A stretch of 64,000 nucleotides of DNA, taken from Sipunculus nudus. Lineage: Eukaryota > Annelida > Sipuncula > Golfingiida > Sipunculidae. Shown one piece after another: positions 53,374-64,000 of this stretch. Location of the stretch: NCBI GenBank assembly GCA_026874595.1, contig CM049315.1:63731389-63795388 (forward strand), written 5' to 3'. The position numbers and the translations under genes were made by a program. The first letter of the stretch is position 1, and each line of letters begins with the position of its first letter. Under the pieces are notes generated by a model that worked only from the letters and a program-made list of their open reading frames with translations, made no database searches and was not told the DNA's origin.

Positions 53374-56300
53374 TTGTGCAAAATAGAAGATTAAAATTGC
53401 AAAAGAAGCAATTCAGAAGCTCCATTAGGCCATTTAGAACCGGGTACAAACATCGATCTCGCCGAAATCAGCTAGGTTTTTGGCTAATTCAGCAACGTGT
53501 GTTGTGCAAAAATTGCAGATTTAAATTGCAAAAGAAGCAATTCAGAAGCTTCATTAGGCCGTTTAGAATCAGATACAAACGTCTTTTACGACGAAATCAG
53601 CTCGGTTTTTTCCTAATACAAGATCGTGATTTGTGCAGAAACGGCTAATATAAACTGCGATAGAAGCGTTTAAATAGCTTCATTATGCCATTTAGAAATT
53701 GTTAAAAACGTCGCTTTTGCTGAAATCAGATCGGTTTTCGCTTAGTACAAGATCGTGTTGTGCAAAAGAGAAGATTAAAATCGCAAAAGAAGCAATTCAG
53801 AAGCTCCATTAGGCCATTTAGAACCGGGTACAAACATCGATCTCGCCGAAATCAGCTAGGTTTTTCCCTAATTCATGATCGTGTGTTGTGCAAAAATTGC
53901 AGATTTAAATTGCAAAAGAAGCAATTCAGAAACTTTATTAGGCCGTTTAGAATAAGATACAAACGTCTTTTACGCCGAAATCAGCTCGTTTTTGCGTAAT
54001 ACAAGACCGTGTTTTGTGCAAAGATGACCGATTTAAACTGCCAAGGAAGCCTTTTAGAAGCTGCATCAGGCCATTAAGAACCAGTTAGCAACGTCGTTTT
54101 TGCTGAAATCAGCTCGATTTTTTGCGTAATACAAAATCGTGTGTTGTGCAAAGATGACCGATTTAAACTGCTTAAGAAGCGTTTTAGAAGCTTCATCAGG
54201 CCATTGAGAACCAGTTAGAAACGTCTTTTACGCCGAAATCAGCTCGTTTTTTTCGTAATACAAGATCGTGATTTGTGCAGAAACGGCTGATTTAAACTGC
54301 GATAGAAGCGTTTTAATAGCTTCATTAGGCCATTTAGAAATTGGTAAAAACGTCGCTCTTGCTGAAATCAGATCGGTTTTTGCGTAATACAAGATAGTGT
54401 TTTGTGCAAAGATGACCAATTTAAACTGCTAAAGAAGCGTTTTAGAAGCTTCATCAGGCCACTAAGAACCAGTTAGAAACGTCTTTTACGCCGAAATCAG
54501 CCCGTTTTTTTCGTAATACAAGATCGTGATTTGTGCAGAAACGGCTGATTTAAACTGCGATAGAAGCGTTTTAATAGCTTCATTAGGCCATTTAGAAATT
54601 GGTAAAAACGTCGCTCTTGCTGAAATCAGATCGGTTTTCGCGTAATACAACATCGTGTTGTGCAAAATAGAAGATTAAAATTGCAAAAGAAGCAATTCAG
54701 AAGCTCCATTAGGCCATTTAGAACCGGGTACAAACATCGATCTCGCCGAAATCAGATAGGTTTTTGCCTAATTCAGGAACGTGTGTTGTGCAAAAATTAC
54801 AGATTTAAATTGCAAAAGAAGCCTTTCAGAAGCTCCATTAGGCCATTTAGAACCGGGTACAAACATCGATCTCGCCGAAATCAGCTAGGTTTTTGCCTAA
54901 TTCATGATCGTGTGTTGTGCAAAAATTGCAGATTTAAATTGCGAAAGAAGCAATTCAGAAGCTTCATTAGGCCGTTTAGAACCAGATACAAACATCTTTT
55001 ACGCCGAAATCAGCTCGGTTTTTGCGTAATACAAAATCGTGTGTTGTGCAAAGATGACCGATTTAAACTGGGAAAGAAGCGATTCAATAGCTTTATTAGT
55101 CGACTTAAAACCCGTTACAACCGTCGTTTTCGCTGAAATAAGCTCGGTTTTTGCGTAGTACAAGATCGTGTGTTGGGCAAATATCACCGATTTAAACTGC
55201 GAGAGAAGAGATTCAATAGCTTCATAAGGCGACTTATAACCCGTTACAACCGTCGTTTTCGCCGAAATAAGCTCGGTTTTGCGTAGTACAAGATCGTGTG
55301 TTGGGCAAATATCACCGATTAAAACTGCTAAATAAGCATTTTAGAAACTTCATCAGGCCATTAAGAACCAGTTAGAAACGGCGTTTTTGCTGAAATCAGC
55401 TCGATTTTTTTAGCGTAATATAAGATCGTGTTTGTGCAAAAATGACCGATTTAAACTGCAAAAGAAGAGTTTAAGAAGCTTCAATAGGCCACTTCAAACC
55501 AGTTACAAAGATCTTTTTTGCCGAAATCGACTCGGATTTTGCGTTATAATAGATCATGATTTGTGCAGAAATGGCCAGATTAAACTGCGAAAGAAGCGTT
55601 TCAGAAACTTCATTAGGCGACTTAAAACCCGTTACAAAAGTCGTTTTCGCCGCAGTCAGCTCGGTTTTCGAGTACTACAAGATCGTGAGTTGTGCAAAAA
55701 TGGCCGTTTAAATTGCAAATGAAGCGTTTTAATAGCTTCATCAGGCCATTTAAAACAAGTTACAAACGTCGTTTTTGCCGAAATCAGCAAGGTTTTCGCT
55801 TAATACAAGATCGCAGATTTAAATTGCAAAAGAATCAATTCAGGAGCTTTATTAGGCCATTTAGAACCAGATACCAACGTCTTTTTCGCCGAAATCAGAT
55901 CGGTTTTTGCGTAATACAAGACCGTGTTTTGTGCAAAGATGACCGATTTCAACTGCCAAGGAAGCCTTTTAGAAGCTTCATCAGGCCATTAAGAACAAGT
56001 TTGCAACGTCGTTTTTGCTGAAATCAGCTCGATTTTTTGCGTAACACAAAATCGTGTGTTGTGCAAAGATGACCGATTTAAACTGCTAAAGAAGCGTTTT
56101 AGAAGCTTCATCAGGCCATTAAGAACCAGTTAGAAACGTCTTTTACGCCGAAATCAGCTCGTTTTTTCGTAATACAAGATCGTGATTTGTGCAGAAACGG
56201 CTGATTTAAACTGCGATAGAAGCATTTTAATAGCTTCATTAGGCCATTTAGAAATTGGTAAAAACGTCGCTCTTGCAGAAATCAGATCGGTTTTCGCGTA

Positions 56301-56697
56301 ATACAACATCGTGTTGTGCAAAATAGAAGATTAAAATTGCAAAAGAAGCAATTCAGAAGCTCCATTAGGCCATTTAGAACCGGGTACAAACATCGATCTC
56401 GCCGAAATCAGCTAGGTTTTTGGCTAATTCAAGAACGTGTGTTGTGCAAAAATTACAGATTTCAATTGCAAAAGAAGCAATTCAAAAGCTTCATTAGGCC
56501 GTTTAGATTCAGATACAAACGTCTGTTACGACGAAATCAGCTCGGTTTTTTCGTAATACAAGATCGTGATTTGTGCAGAAACGGCTGAAATAAACTGCGA
56601 TAGAAGCGTTTAAATAGCTTCATTAGGCCATTTAGAAATTGTTAAAAACGTCGCTTTTGCTGAAATCAGATCGGTTTTCGCGTAATACAACATCGTG
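53374..56697 (+). repeat. Domain-1-type 26-mer (3324 bp) within domain 2
   Basis: Relative to copies A and C, copy B contains an additional 3324 bp, the length of units 1 and 6. Domain 1 markers within it are TTAAAATCGCAAAAG near 53,775, GATGACCAATTTAAAC near 54,413 and CAGCCCGTTTTTTT near 54,499. Other sites are of domain 2 type (GGTTTTTGCG near 55,018, where domain 1 has GGTTTTTCCG; CCGTCGTTTTCGCTG near 55,120, where domain 1 has CCGTCTTTTTCGCTG). Exact end points are ambiguous because both sides are the same kind of repeat. Confidence 0.78.
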
Positions 56698-57342
56698 TTG
56701 TGCAAAATAGAAGATTAAAATTGCAAAAGAAGCAATTCAGAAGCTCCATTAGGCAATTTAGAAGCGGGTACAAACATCGATCTCGCCGAAATCAGCTAGG
56801 TTTTTGGCTAATTCAGGAACGTGTGTTGTGCAAAAATTACAGATTTCAATTGCAAAAGAAGCAATTCAGAAGCTTTATTAGGCCGTTTAGAATCAGATAC
56901 AAACGTCTTTTACGACGAAATCAGCTCGGTTTTTTCCTAATACAAGATCGTGATTTGTGCAGAAACGGCTAATATAAACTGCGATAGAAGCGTTTAAATA
57001 GCTTCATTATGCCATTTAGAAATTGTTAAAAACGTCGCTTTTGCTGAAATCAGATCGGTTTTCGCTTAGTACAAGATCGTGTTGTGCAAAAAGAGAAGAT
57101 TAAAATTGCAAAAGAAGCAATTCAGAAGCTCCATTAGGCCATTTAGAACCGGGTACAAACATCGATCTCGCCGAAATCAGCTCGATTTTTTTTTGCGTAA
57201 TGCAAGATCGTGTTTGTGCAAATATTGCAGATTTAAATTGCAAAAGAATCAATTCAGGAGCTTTATTAGGCCATTTAAAACCAGATACCAACGTCTTTTC
57301 CGCCGGAATCAGCTCGGTTTTTGCGTAATACAAGACCGTGTT

Positions 57343-60300
57343 TTGTGCAAAGATGACCGATGTAAACGGCCTAGGAAGCCTTTTAGAAGCTTCATCAGGC
57401 CATCAAAAACCAATTAGTAACGTCGTTTTTGCTGAAATCAGCTCGATTTTTTGCGTAATACAAAATCGTGTGTTGTGCAAAGATGACCGATTTAAACTGC
57501 TAAAGAAGCGTTTTAGAAGCTTCATCAGGCCATTAAGAACCAGTTAGAAACGTCTTTTACGCCGAAATCAGCTCTTTTTTTCGTAATACATGATCGTGAT
57601 TTGTGCAGAAACGGCTGATTTAAACTGCGATAGAAGCGTTTTAATAGCTTCATTAGGCCATTTAGAAATTGGTAAAAACGTCGCTCTTGCTGAAATCAGA
57701 TCGGTTTTCGCGTAATACAACATCGTGTTGTGCAAAATAGAAGATTAAAATTCCAAAAGAAGCAATTCAGAAGCTCCATTAGGCCATTTAGAACCGGATA
57801 CAAGCATCCATCTCGCCGAAATCAGCTAGGTTTTTGGCTAATTCAGGAACGTGTGTTGTGCAAAAATTACAGATTTCAATTGCAAAAGAAGCAATTCAGA
57901 AGCTTCATTAGGCCGTTTAGAATCAGATACAAACGTCTTTTACGACGAAATCAGCTCGGTTTTTTCCTAATACATGATCGTGATTTGTGCAGAAACGGCT
58001 AATATAAACTGCGATAGAAGCGTTTAAATAGCTTCATTAGGCCATTTAGAAATTGTTAAAAACGTCGCTCTTGCTGAAATCAGATCGGTTTTCGCGTAGT
58101 ACAAGATCGTGTCTTGTGCAATGATCACCGATTTAAACTGCGAAAGAAGCCTTTTAGAAGCTTCATCAGGCCATTAAGAACCAGTTAGAAACGTCGTTTT
58201 TGCTGAAATCAGCTCGATTTTCTTGCGTAATGCAAGATCGTGTTTGTGCAAATATTGCAGATTTAAATTGTAAAAGAATCAATTCAGGAGCTTTATTAGA
58301 CCATTTAGATCCAGATACCAACGTCTTTTTCGCCGAAATCAGCTCGTTTTTGCGTAATACAAGACCGTGTTTTGTGCAAAGATGACCGATTTAAACTGCC
58401 AAGGAAGCCTTTTAGAAGCTTCATCAGGCCATTAAGAACCAGTTAGCAACGTCGTTTTTGCTGAAATCAGCTCGATTTTTTGCGTAATACAAAATCGTGT
58501 GTTGTGCAAAGATGACCGATTTAAACTGCTTAAGAAGCGTTTTAGAAGCTTCATCAGGCCATTGAGAACCAGTTAGAAACGTCTTTTACGCCGAAATCAG
58601 CTCGTTTTTTTCGTAATACAAGATCGTGATTTGTGCAGAAACGGCTGATTTAAACTGCGATAGAAGCGTTTTAATAGCTTCATTAGGCCATTTAGAAATT
58701 GGTAAAATCGTCGCTCTTGCTGAAATCAGATCGGTTTTTGCGTAATACAAGATCGTGTTTTGTGCAAAGATGACCGATTTAAACTGCTAAAGAAGCGTTT
58801 TAGAAGCTTCATCAGGCCACTAAGAACCAGTTAGAAACGTATTTTACGCCGAAGTCAGCTCGTTTTTTTCGTAATACAAGATCGTGATTTGTGCAGAAAC
58901 GGCTGATTTAATCTGCAATAGAAGCGTTTTAATAGCTTCATTAGGCCATTTAAAAATTGGTAAAAACGTCGCTCTTGCTGAAATCAGATCGGTTTTCGCG
59001 TAATACAACATCGTGTTGTGCAAAATAGAAGATTAAAATTGCAAAAGAAGCAATTCAGAAGCTCCATTAGGCCATTTAGAACCGGGTACAAACATCGATC
59101 TCGCCGAAATCAGATAGGTTTTTGGCTATTTCAGGAACGTGTGTTGTGCAAAAATTACAGATTTCAATTGCAAAAGAAGCAATTCAGAAGCTTCATTAGG
59201 CCGTTTAGAATCAGATACAAACGTCTTTTACGACGAAATCAGCTCGGTTTTTTCGTAATACAAGATCGTGATTTGTGCTGAAACGGCTGATATAAACTGC
59301 GATAGAAGCGTTTAAATAGCTTCATTAGGCCATTTAGAAATTGTTAAAAACGTCGCTTTTGCTGAAATCAGATCGGTTTGCGCGTAGTACAAGATCGTGT
59401 TGTGCAAAATAGAAGATTAAAATTGCAAAAGAAGCAATTCAGAAGCTCCATTAGGCCATTTAGAACCTGGTACAAACATCGATCTCGTCTAAATCAGATG
59501 GGTTTTTTGCCTAATTCATGATCGTGTGTTGTGCAAAAATTGCAGATTTAAATTGCAAAAGAAGCAATTCAGAAGCTTCATTCGGCCGTTTAGAACCAGA
59601 TACAAACATCTTTTACGCCGAAATCAGCTCGGTTTTTGCGTAATACAAGATCGTGTTTTGTGCAAAGATGACCGATTTAAACTGCAAAAGAAGCGTTTAA
59701 GAAGCTTTATCAGGCCATTAAGAATCAGTTAGGAACGTCGTCTTTGCTGAAATCAGCTCGGTTTTTTTTTTTTTTGCGTAATATAAGATCGTGTGTTGTG
59801 CAAAGATGATGATTTAAACTGCAAAAGAAGCGTTTGAGAAACTTCATTAGGCCATTTAGAACCAGTTAAAAATGTTGTTTTTTTGCCGAAATCAGCTCGG
59901 TTTTTGCGTAATATAGGATCCTGTTTTGTGCAAAATGGCCAATTTAAACTGAGATAGAAGCGTTTTAATAGCTTCATTAGGCCATTTAGAAATTGGTAAA
60001 AACGTCGCTCTTGCGGAAATCAAATCGGTTTTCGCGTAATACAACATCGTGTTGTGCAAAATAGAAGATTAAAATTGCAAAAGAAGCAATTCAGAAGCTC
60101 CATTAGGCCATTTAGAACCGGGTACAAACATCGATCTCGCCGAAATCAGCTAGGTTTTTGGCTTATTCAGGAACGTGTGTTGTGCAAAAATTACAGATTT
60201 CAATTGCAAAAGAAGCAATTCAGAAGCTTCATTAGGCCGTTTAGAATCAGATGCAAACGTCTTTTACGACGAAATCAGCTCGGTTTTTTCGTAATACAAG

Positions 60301-63300
60301 ATCGTGATTTGTGCAGAAACGGCTAATATAAACTGCGATAGAAGCGTTTAAATAGCTTCATTATGCCATTTAGAAATTGTTAAAAACGTCGCTTTTGCTG
60401 AAATCAGATCGGTTTTCGCATAGTACAAGATCGTGTTGTGCAAAAGAGAAGATTAAAATTGCAAAAGAAGCAATTCAGAAGCTCCATTAGGCCATTTAGA
60501 ACCGGGTACAAACATCGATCTCGCCGAAATCAGCTAGGTTTTTCCCTAATTCATAATCGTGTGTTGTGCAAAAATTGCAGATTTAAATTGCAAAAGAAGC
60601 AATTCAGAAACTTTATTAGGCCGTTTAGAATCAGATACAAACGTCTTTCGATTTAAACTGCTAAGGAAGCGTTTTAGAAGCTTCATCAGGCCATTAAGAA
60701 CCAGTTAGTAACGTCGTTCTTGCTGAAATCAGTTCGGTTTTTTTTGCGTAATTCAAAATCGTCTGTTGTGCAAAGATGACCGATTTAAACTGCTAAAGAA
60801 GCGTTTTAGAAGCTTCATCAGGCCACTAAGAACCAGTTAGAAACGTCTTTTACGCCGAAATCAGCTCGTTTTTTTCGTAATACAAGATCGTGATTTGTGC
60901 AGAAACGGCTGATTTAAACTGCAATAGAAGCGTTTTAATAGCTTCATTAGGCCATTTAGAAATTGGTAAAAACGTAGCTCTTGCTGAAATCCGATCGGTT
61001 TCGCGTGATACAACATCGTGTTGTGCAAAATAGAAGATTAAAATTGCAAAAGAAGCAATTCAGAAGCTCCATTAGGCCATTTAGAACCGGGTACAAACAT
61101 CGATCTCGCCGAAATCAGCTAGGTTTTTGGCTAATTCAGGAACGTGTGTTGTGCAAAAATTACAGATTTAAATTGCAAAAGAAGCAATTCAGTAGCTCCA
61201 TTAGGCCATTTAGAACCGGGTACAAACATCGATCTCGCCGAAATCAGCTAGGTTTTTGCCTAATTCATGATCGTGTGTTGTGCAAAAATTGCAGATTTAA
61301 ATTGCAAAAGAAGCAATTCAGAAGCTTCATTAGGCCGTTTAGAACCAGATACAAACATCTTTTACGCCGAAATCAGCTCGGTTTTTGCGTAATACAAAAT
61401 CGTGTGTTGTGCAAAGATGACCGATTTAAACTGGGAAAGAAGCGATTCAATAGCTTTATTAGTCGACTTAAAACCCGTTACAACCGTCGTTTTCGCTGAA
61501 ATAAGCTCGGTTTTTGCGTAGTACAAGATCGTGTGTTGGGCAAATATCACCGATTTAAACTGCGAGAGAAGAGATTCAATAGCTTCATAAGGCGACTTAT
61601 AACCCGTTACAACCGTCGTTTTTGCCGAAATAAGCTCGGTTTTTCCGTAGTACAAGATCGTGTGTTGGGCAAATATCACCGATTAAAACTGCTAAATAAG
61701 CATTTTAGAAACTTCATCAGGCCATTAAGAACCAGTTAGAAACGGCGTTTTTGCTGAAATCAGCTCGATTTTTTTAGCGTAATATAAGATCGTGTTTGTG
61801 CAAAAATGACCGATTTAAACTGCAAAAGAAGAGTTTAAGAAGCTTCAATAGGCCACTTCAAACCAGTTACAAAGATCTTTTTTGCCGAAATCGACTCGGA
61901 TTTTGCGTTATAATAGATCATGATTTGTGCAGAAATGGCCAGTTTAAACTGCGAAAGAAGCGTTTCAGAAACTTCATTAGGCGACTTAAAACCCGTTACA
62001 AAAGTCGTTTTCGCCGCAGTCAGCTGGGTTTTCGAGTACTACAAGATCGTGAGTTGTGCAAAAATGGCCGTTTAAATTGCAAATGAAGCGTTTTAATAGC
62101 TTCATCAGGCCATTTAAAACAAGTTACAAACGTCGTTTTTGCCGAAATCAGCAAGGTTTTCGCTTAATACAAGATCGCAGATTTAAATTGCAAAAGAATC
62201 AATTCAGGAGCTTTATTAGGCCATTTAGAACCAGATACCAACGTCTTTTTCGCCGAAATCAGATCGGTTTTTGTGTAATACAAGACCGTGTTTTGTGCAA
62301 AGATGACCGATTTCAACTGCCAAGGAAGCCTTTTAGAAGCTTCATCAGGCCATTAAGAACCAGTTAGCAACGTCGTTTTTGCTGAAATCAGCTCGATTTT
62401 TTGCGTAACACAAAATCGTGTGTTGTGCAAAGATGACCAATTTAAACTGCTAAAGAAGCGTTTTAGAAGCTTCATCAGGCCATTAAGAACCAGTTAGAAA
62501 CGTCTTTTACGCCGAAATCAGCTCGTTTTTTTCGTAATACAAGATCGTGATTTGTGCAGAAACGGCTGATTTAAACTGCGATAGAAGCGTTTTAATAGCT
62601 TCATTAGGCCATTTAGAAATTGGTAAAAACGTCGCTCTTGCAGAAATCAGATCGGTTTTCGCGTAATACAACATCGTGTTGTGCAAAATAGAAGATTAAA
62701 ATTGCAAAAGAAGCAATTCAGAAGCTCCATTAGGCCATCTAGAACCGGGTACAAACATCGATCTTGCCGAAATCAGCTAGGTTTTTGGCTAATTCAGGAA
62801 CGTGTGTTGTGCAAAAATTACAGATTTCAATTGCAAAAGAAGCAATTCAGAAGCTTCATTAGGCCGTTTAGAATCAGATACAAACGTCTGTTACGACGAA
62901 ATCAGCTCGGTTTTTTCGTAATACAAGATCGTGATTTGTGCAGAAACGGCTGAAATAAACTGCGATAGAAGCGTTTAAATAGCTTTATTAGGCCATTTAG
63001 AAATCGTTAAAAACGTCGCTTTTGCTGAAATCAGATCGGTTTTTGCGTAATACAACATCGTGTTGTGCAAAATAGAAGATTAAAATTGCAAAAGAAGCAA
63101 TTCAGAAGCTCCATTAGGCCATTTAGAACCGGGTACAAACATCGATCTCGCCGAAATCAGCTAGGTTTTTGGCTAATTCAGCAACGTGTGTTGTGCAAAA
63201 ATTACAGATTTCAATTGCAAAAGAAGCAATTCAGAAGCTTCATTAGGCCGTTTAGAATCAGATACAAACGTCTTTTACGACGAAATCAGCTCGGTTTTTT

Positions 63301-63575
63301 CCTAATACAAGATCGTGATTTGTGCAGAAACGGCTAATATAAACTGCGATAGAAGCGTTTAAATAGCGTCATTATGCCATTTAGAAATTGTTAAAAACGT
63401 CGCTTTTGCTGAAATCAGATCGGTTTTCGCTTAGTACAAGATCGTGTTGTGCAAAAAGAGAAGATTAAAATTGCAAAAGAAGCAATTCAGAAGCTCCATT
63501 AGGCCCTTTAGAACCGGGTACAAACATCGATCTCGCCGAAATCAGCTAGGTTTTTGCGTAATACAAGACCGTGTT
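57343..63575 (+). repeat. Domain 2 HOR copy C (6233 bp, shortened)
   Basis: Compared with copy B without its insertion, copy C has three changes. It retains 146 bp near 57,851-57,997 that A and B lack. It lacks about 1549 bp (twelve monomers) at a junction between about 60,420 and 60,555. It lacks one monomer (132 bp) at about 63,550. The 59 bp scar is present near 60,648. Confidence 0.84.
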
Positions 63576-64000
63576 TTGTGCAAAGATGACCGATTTAAAC
63601 TGCCAAGGAAGCCTTTTAGAAGCTTCATCAGGCCATCAAAAACCAGTTAGTAACGTCGTTTTTGCTGAAATCAGCTCGATTTTTTGCGTAATACAAAATC
63701 GTGTGTTGTGCAAAGATGACCGATTTAAACTGCTAAAGAAGCGTTTTAGAAGCTTCATCAGGCCATTAAGAACCAGTTAGAAACGTCTTTTACGCCGAAA
63801 TCAGCTCTTTTTTTCGTAATACATGATCGTGATTTGTGCAGAAACGGCTGATTTAAACTGCGATAGAAGCGTTTTAATAGCTTCATTAGGCCATTTAGAA
63901 ATTGGTAAAAACGTCGCTCTTGCTGAAATCAGATCGGTTTTCGCGTAATACAACATCGTGTTGTGCAAAATAGAAGATTAAAATTCCAAAAGAAGCAATT
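63576..64000 (+). repeat. Domain 2 HOR copy D, partial (runs off the window)
   Basis: Repeats the start of copies A-C. It shares AAAATTCCAAAAG near 63,982 with copy C (about 57,749), where A and B have AAAATTGCAAAAG, so it is closest to copy C. The array continues to the right of the window. Confidence 0.85.

Larger units (their letters stand above)
46250..57342 (+). repeat. Domain 2 HOR copy B (11,093 bp, with a 3324 bp insertion)
   Basis: Follows copy A landmark for landmark, with one extra monomer at about 51,435-51,565, up to about 53,370. A 3324 bp domain-1-type 26-mer follows, and then the copy A order resumes. Without the insertion its length would be 7769 bp. It has the same 146 bp scar (about 46,757) and 59 bp scar (about 50,959) as copy A, and poly-T runs of 15 and 9 where copy A has 10 and 14. 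Confidence 0.85.
1..64000 (+). repeat. Satellite DNA array, ~129 bp monomer, head-to-tail
   Basis: The full window is built from tandem copies of a monomer whose commonest length is 129 bp. Start points of consecutive monomers in the second HOR unit (3435, 3563, 3692, 3821, 3950, 4078, 4209, 4338, 4467 and so on) give steps of 127-131 bp. Each monomer contains TTGTGCAAA, GATTTAAACTGC, a GAAGC-TTCATTAGGCC block, GCCGAAATCAGCTCGG, a run of 4-7 T and GTAATACAAGATCGTG. Neighbouring monomers differ clearly, while monomers one HOR unit apart are nearly identical, which is the hallmark of higher-order satellite organisation. I found no inverted monomers and no stretch of unrelated sequence. The family is not one I recognise. 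Such arrays are known from eukaryotic centromeric and pericentromeric heterochromatin; that role here is inferred from structure only. Confidence 0.97.

Noticed and set aside
1-64000. CRISPR array (regularly spaced repeats)
   Set aside because: There are no unique spacers; the whole 129 bp period is repeated, and the unit is far longer than CRISPR repeat-spacer units.
1-64000. CENP-B box (TTCGNNNNANNCGGG core)
   Set aside because: TTCG occurs (for example TTCGCCGAAATCAG), but the CGGG half is never at the required spacing in the monomers inspected.
1-64000. Telomeric repeat array, rDNA spacer or tRNA cluster
   Set aside because: No short telomere-type repeat, no rRNA or tRNA sequence or fold was seen anywhere in the monomer or its variants.
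1-64000. Assembly artefact producing the repeated units
   Set aside because: Units carry private variants and different, whole-monomer lengths, unlike a simple duplicated contig. Artefactual expansion or collapse of some units cannot be excluded from sequence alone.

Overview
The whole 64 kb window is one uninterrupted, head-to-tail satellite DNA array. I see no gene, RNA gene, mobile element or unique sequence from the first base to the last. The basic monomer is most often 129 bp (range about 127-131, mean about 128), so roughly 500 monomers are present, all in the same orientation. Each carries variants of the blocks TTGTGCAAA, GATTTAAACTGC, GAAGCTTCATTAGGCC, CCGAAATCAGCTCGG, a T5-T7 tract and GTAATACAAGATCGTG. 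Tens of kilobases of satellite with nested higher-order repeats (HORs) are typical of eukaryotic centromeric or pericentromeric heterochromatin. I do not recognise the family and cannot name the species. A typical monomer has AT content near 63% and undepleted CpG (about 6 per monomer), which argues against a heavily CpG-methylated vertebrate-type genome, but only weakly.

Layout. Domain 1 (1 to about 38,600) consists of thirteen successive HOR units anchored on the same distinctive monomer (TTGTGCAAAATAGAAG). The anchors are at 111, 3435, 6376, 10092, 13033, 15205, 18529, 21470, 24411, 26326, 29267, 32982 and 35923. The spacings are 3324, 2941, 3716, 2941, 2172, 3324, 2941, 2941, 1915, 2941, 3715 and 2941 bp, which are whole-monomer counts of 26, 23, 29, 23, 17, 26, 23, 23, 15, 23, 29 and 23. 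The 23-mer is the basic unit; the others differ by in-register gains or losses of 3, 6 or 8 monomers. A further level exists: units 2-4 (3435-13,032) recur as units 10-12 (26,326-35,922), and units 1-2 recur as units 6-7.

Domain 2 (about 38,600 to 64,000) uses a related but much longer HOR of about 7.64-7.77 kb (about 60 monomers). Part of it is homologous to a domain 1 unit and about 5 kb is its own monomer order. Copy A is 38,612-46,249 and copy B 46,250-57,342 (enlarged by a 3,324 bp domain-1-type 26-mer at about 53,374-56,697). Copy C is 57,343-63,575 (shortened by a net twelve-monomer deletion and other changes), and copy D begins at 63,576 and runs off the end. Several out-of-register deletion scars (18, 59 and 146 bp) are shared among copies and act as lineage markers.

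Open reading frames up to about 170 codons occur on both strands, but they are by-products of a monomer of 129 bp (43 codons). They start on GTG, die at 1-2 bp indels and show no codon-position bias, so I annotate none as genes. The biology here is array evolution (unequal exchange, conversion, segmental duplication) and possibly centromere or heterochromatin function; the latter is inference.
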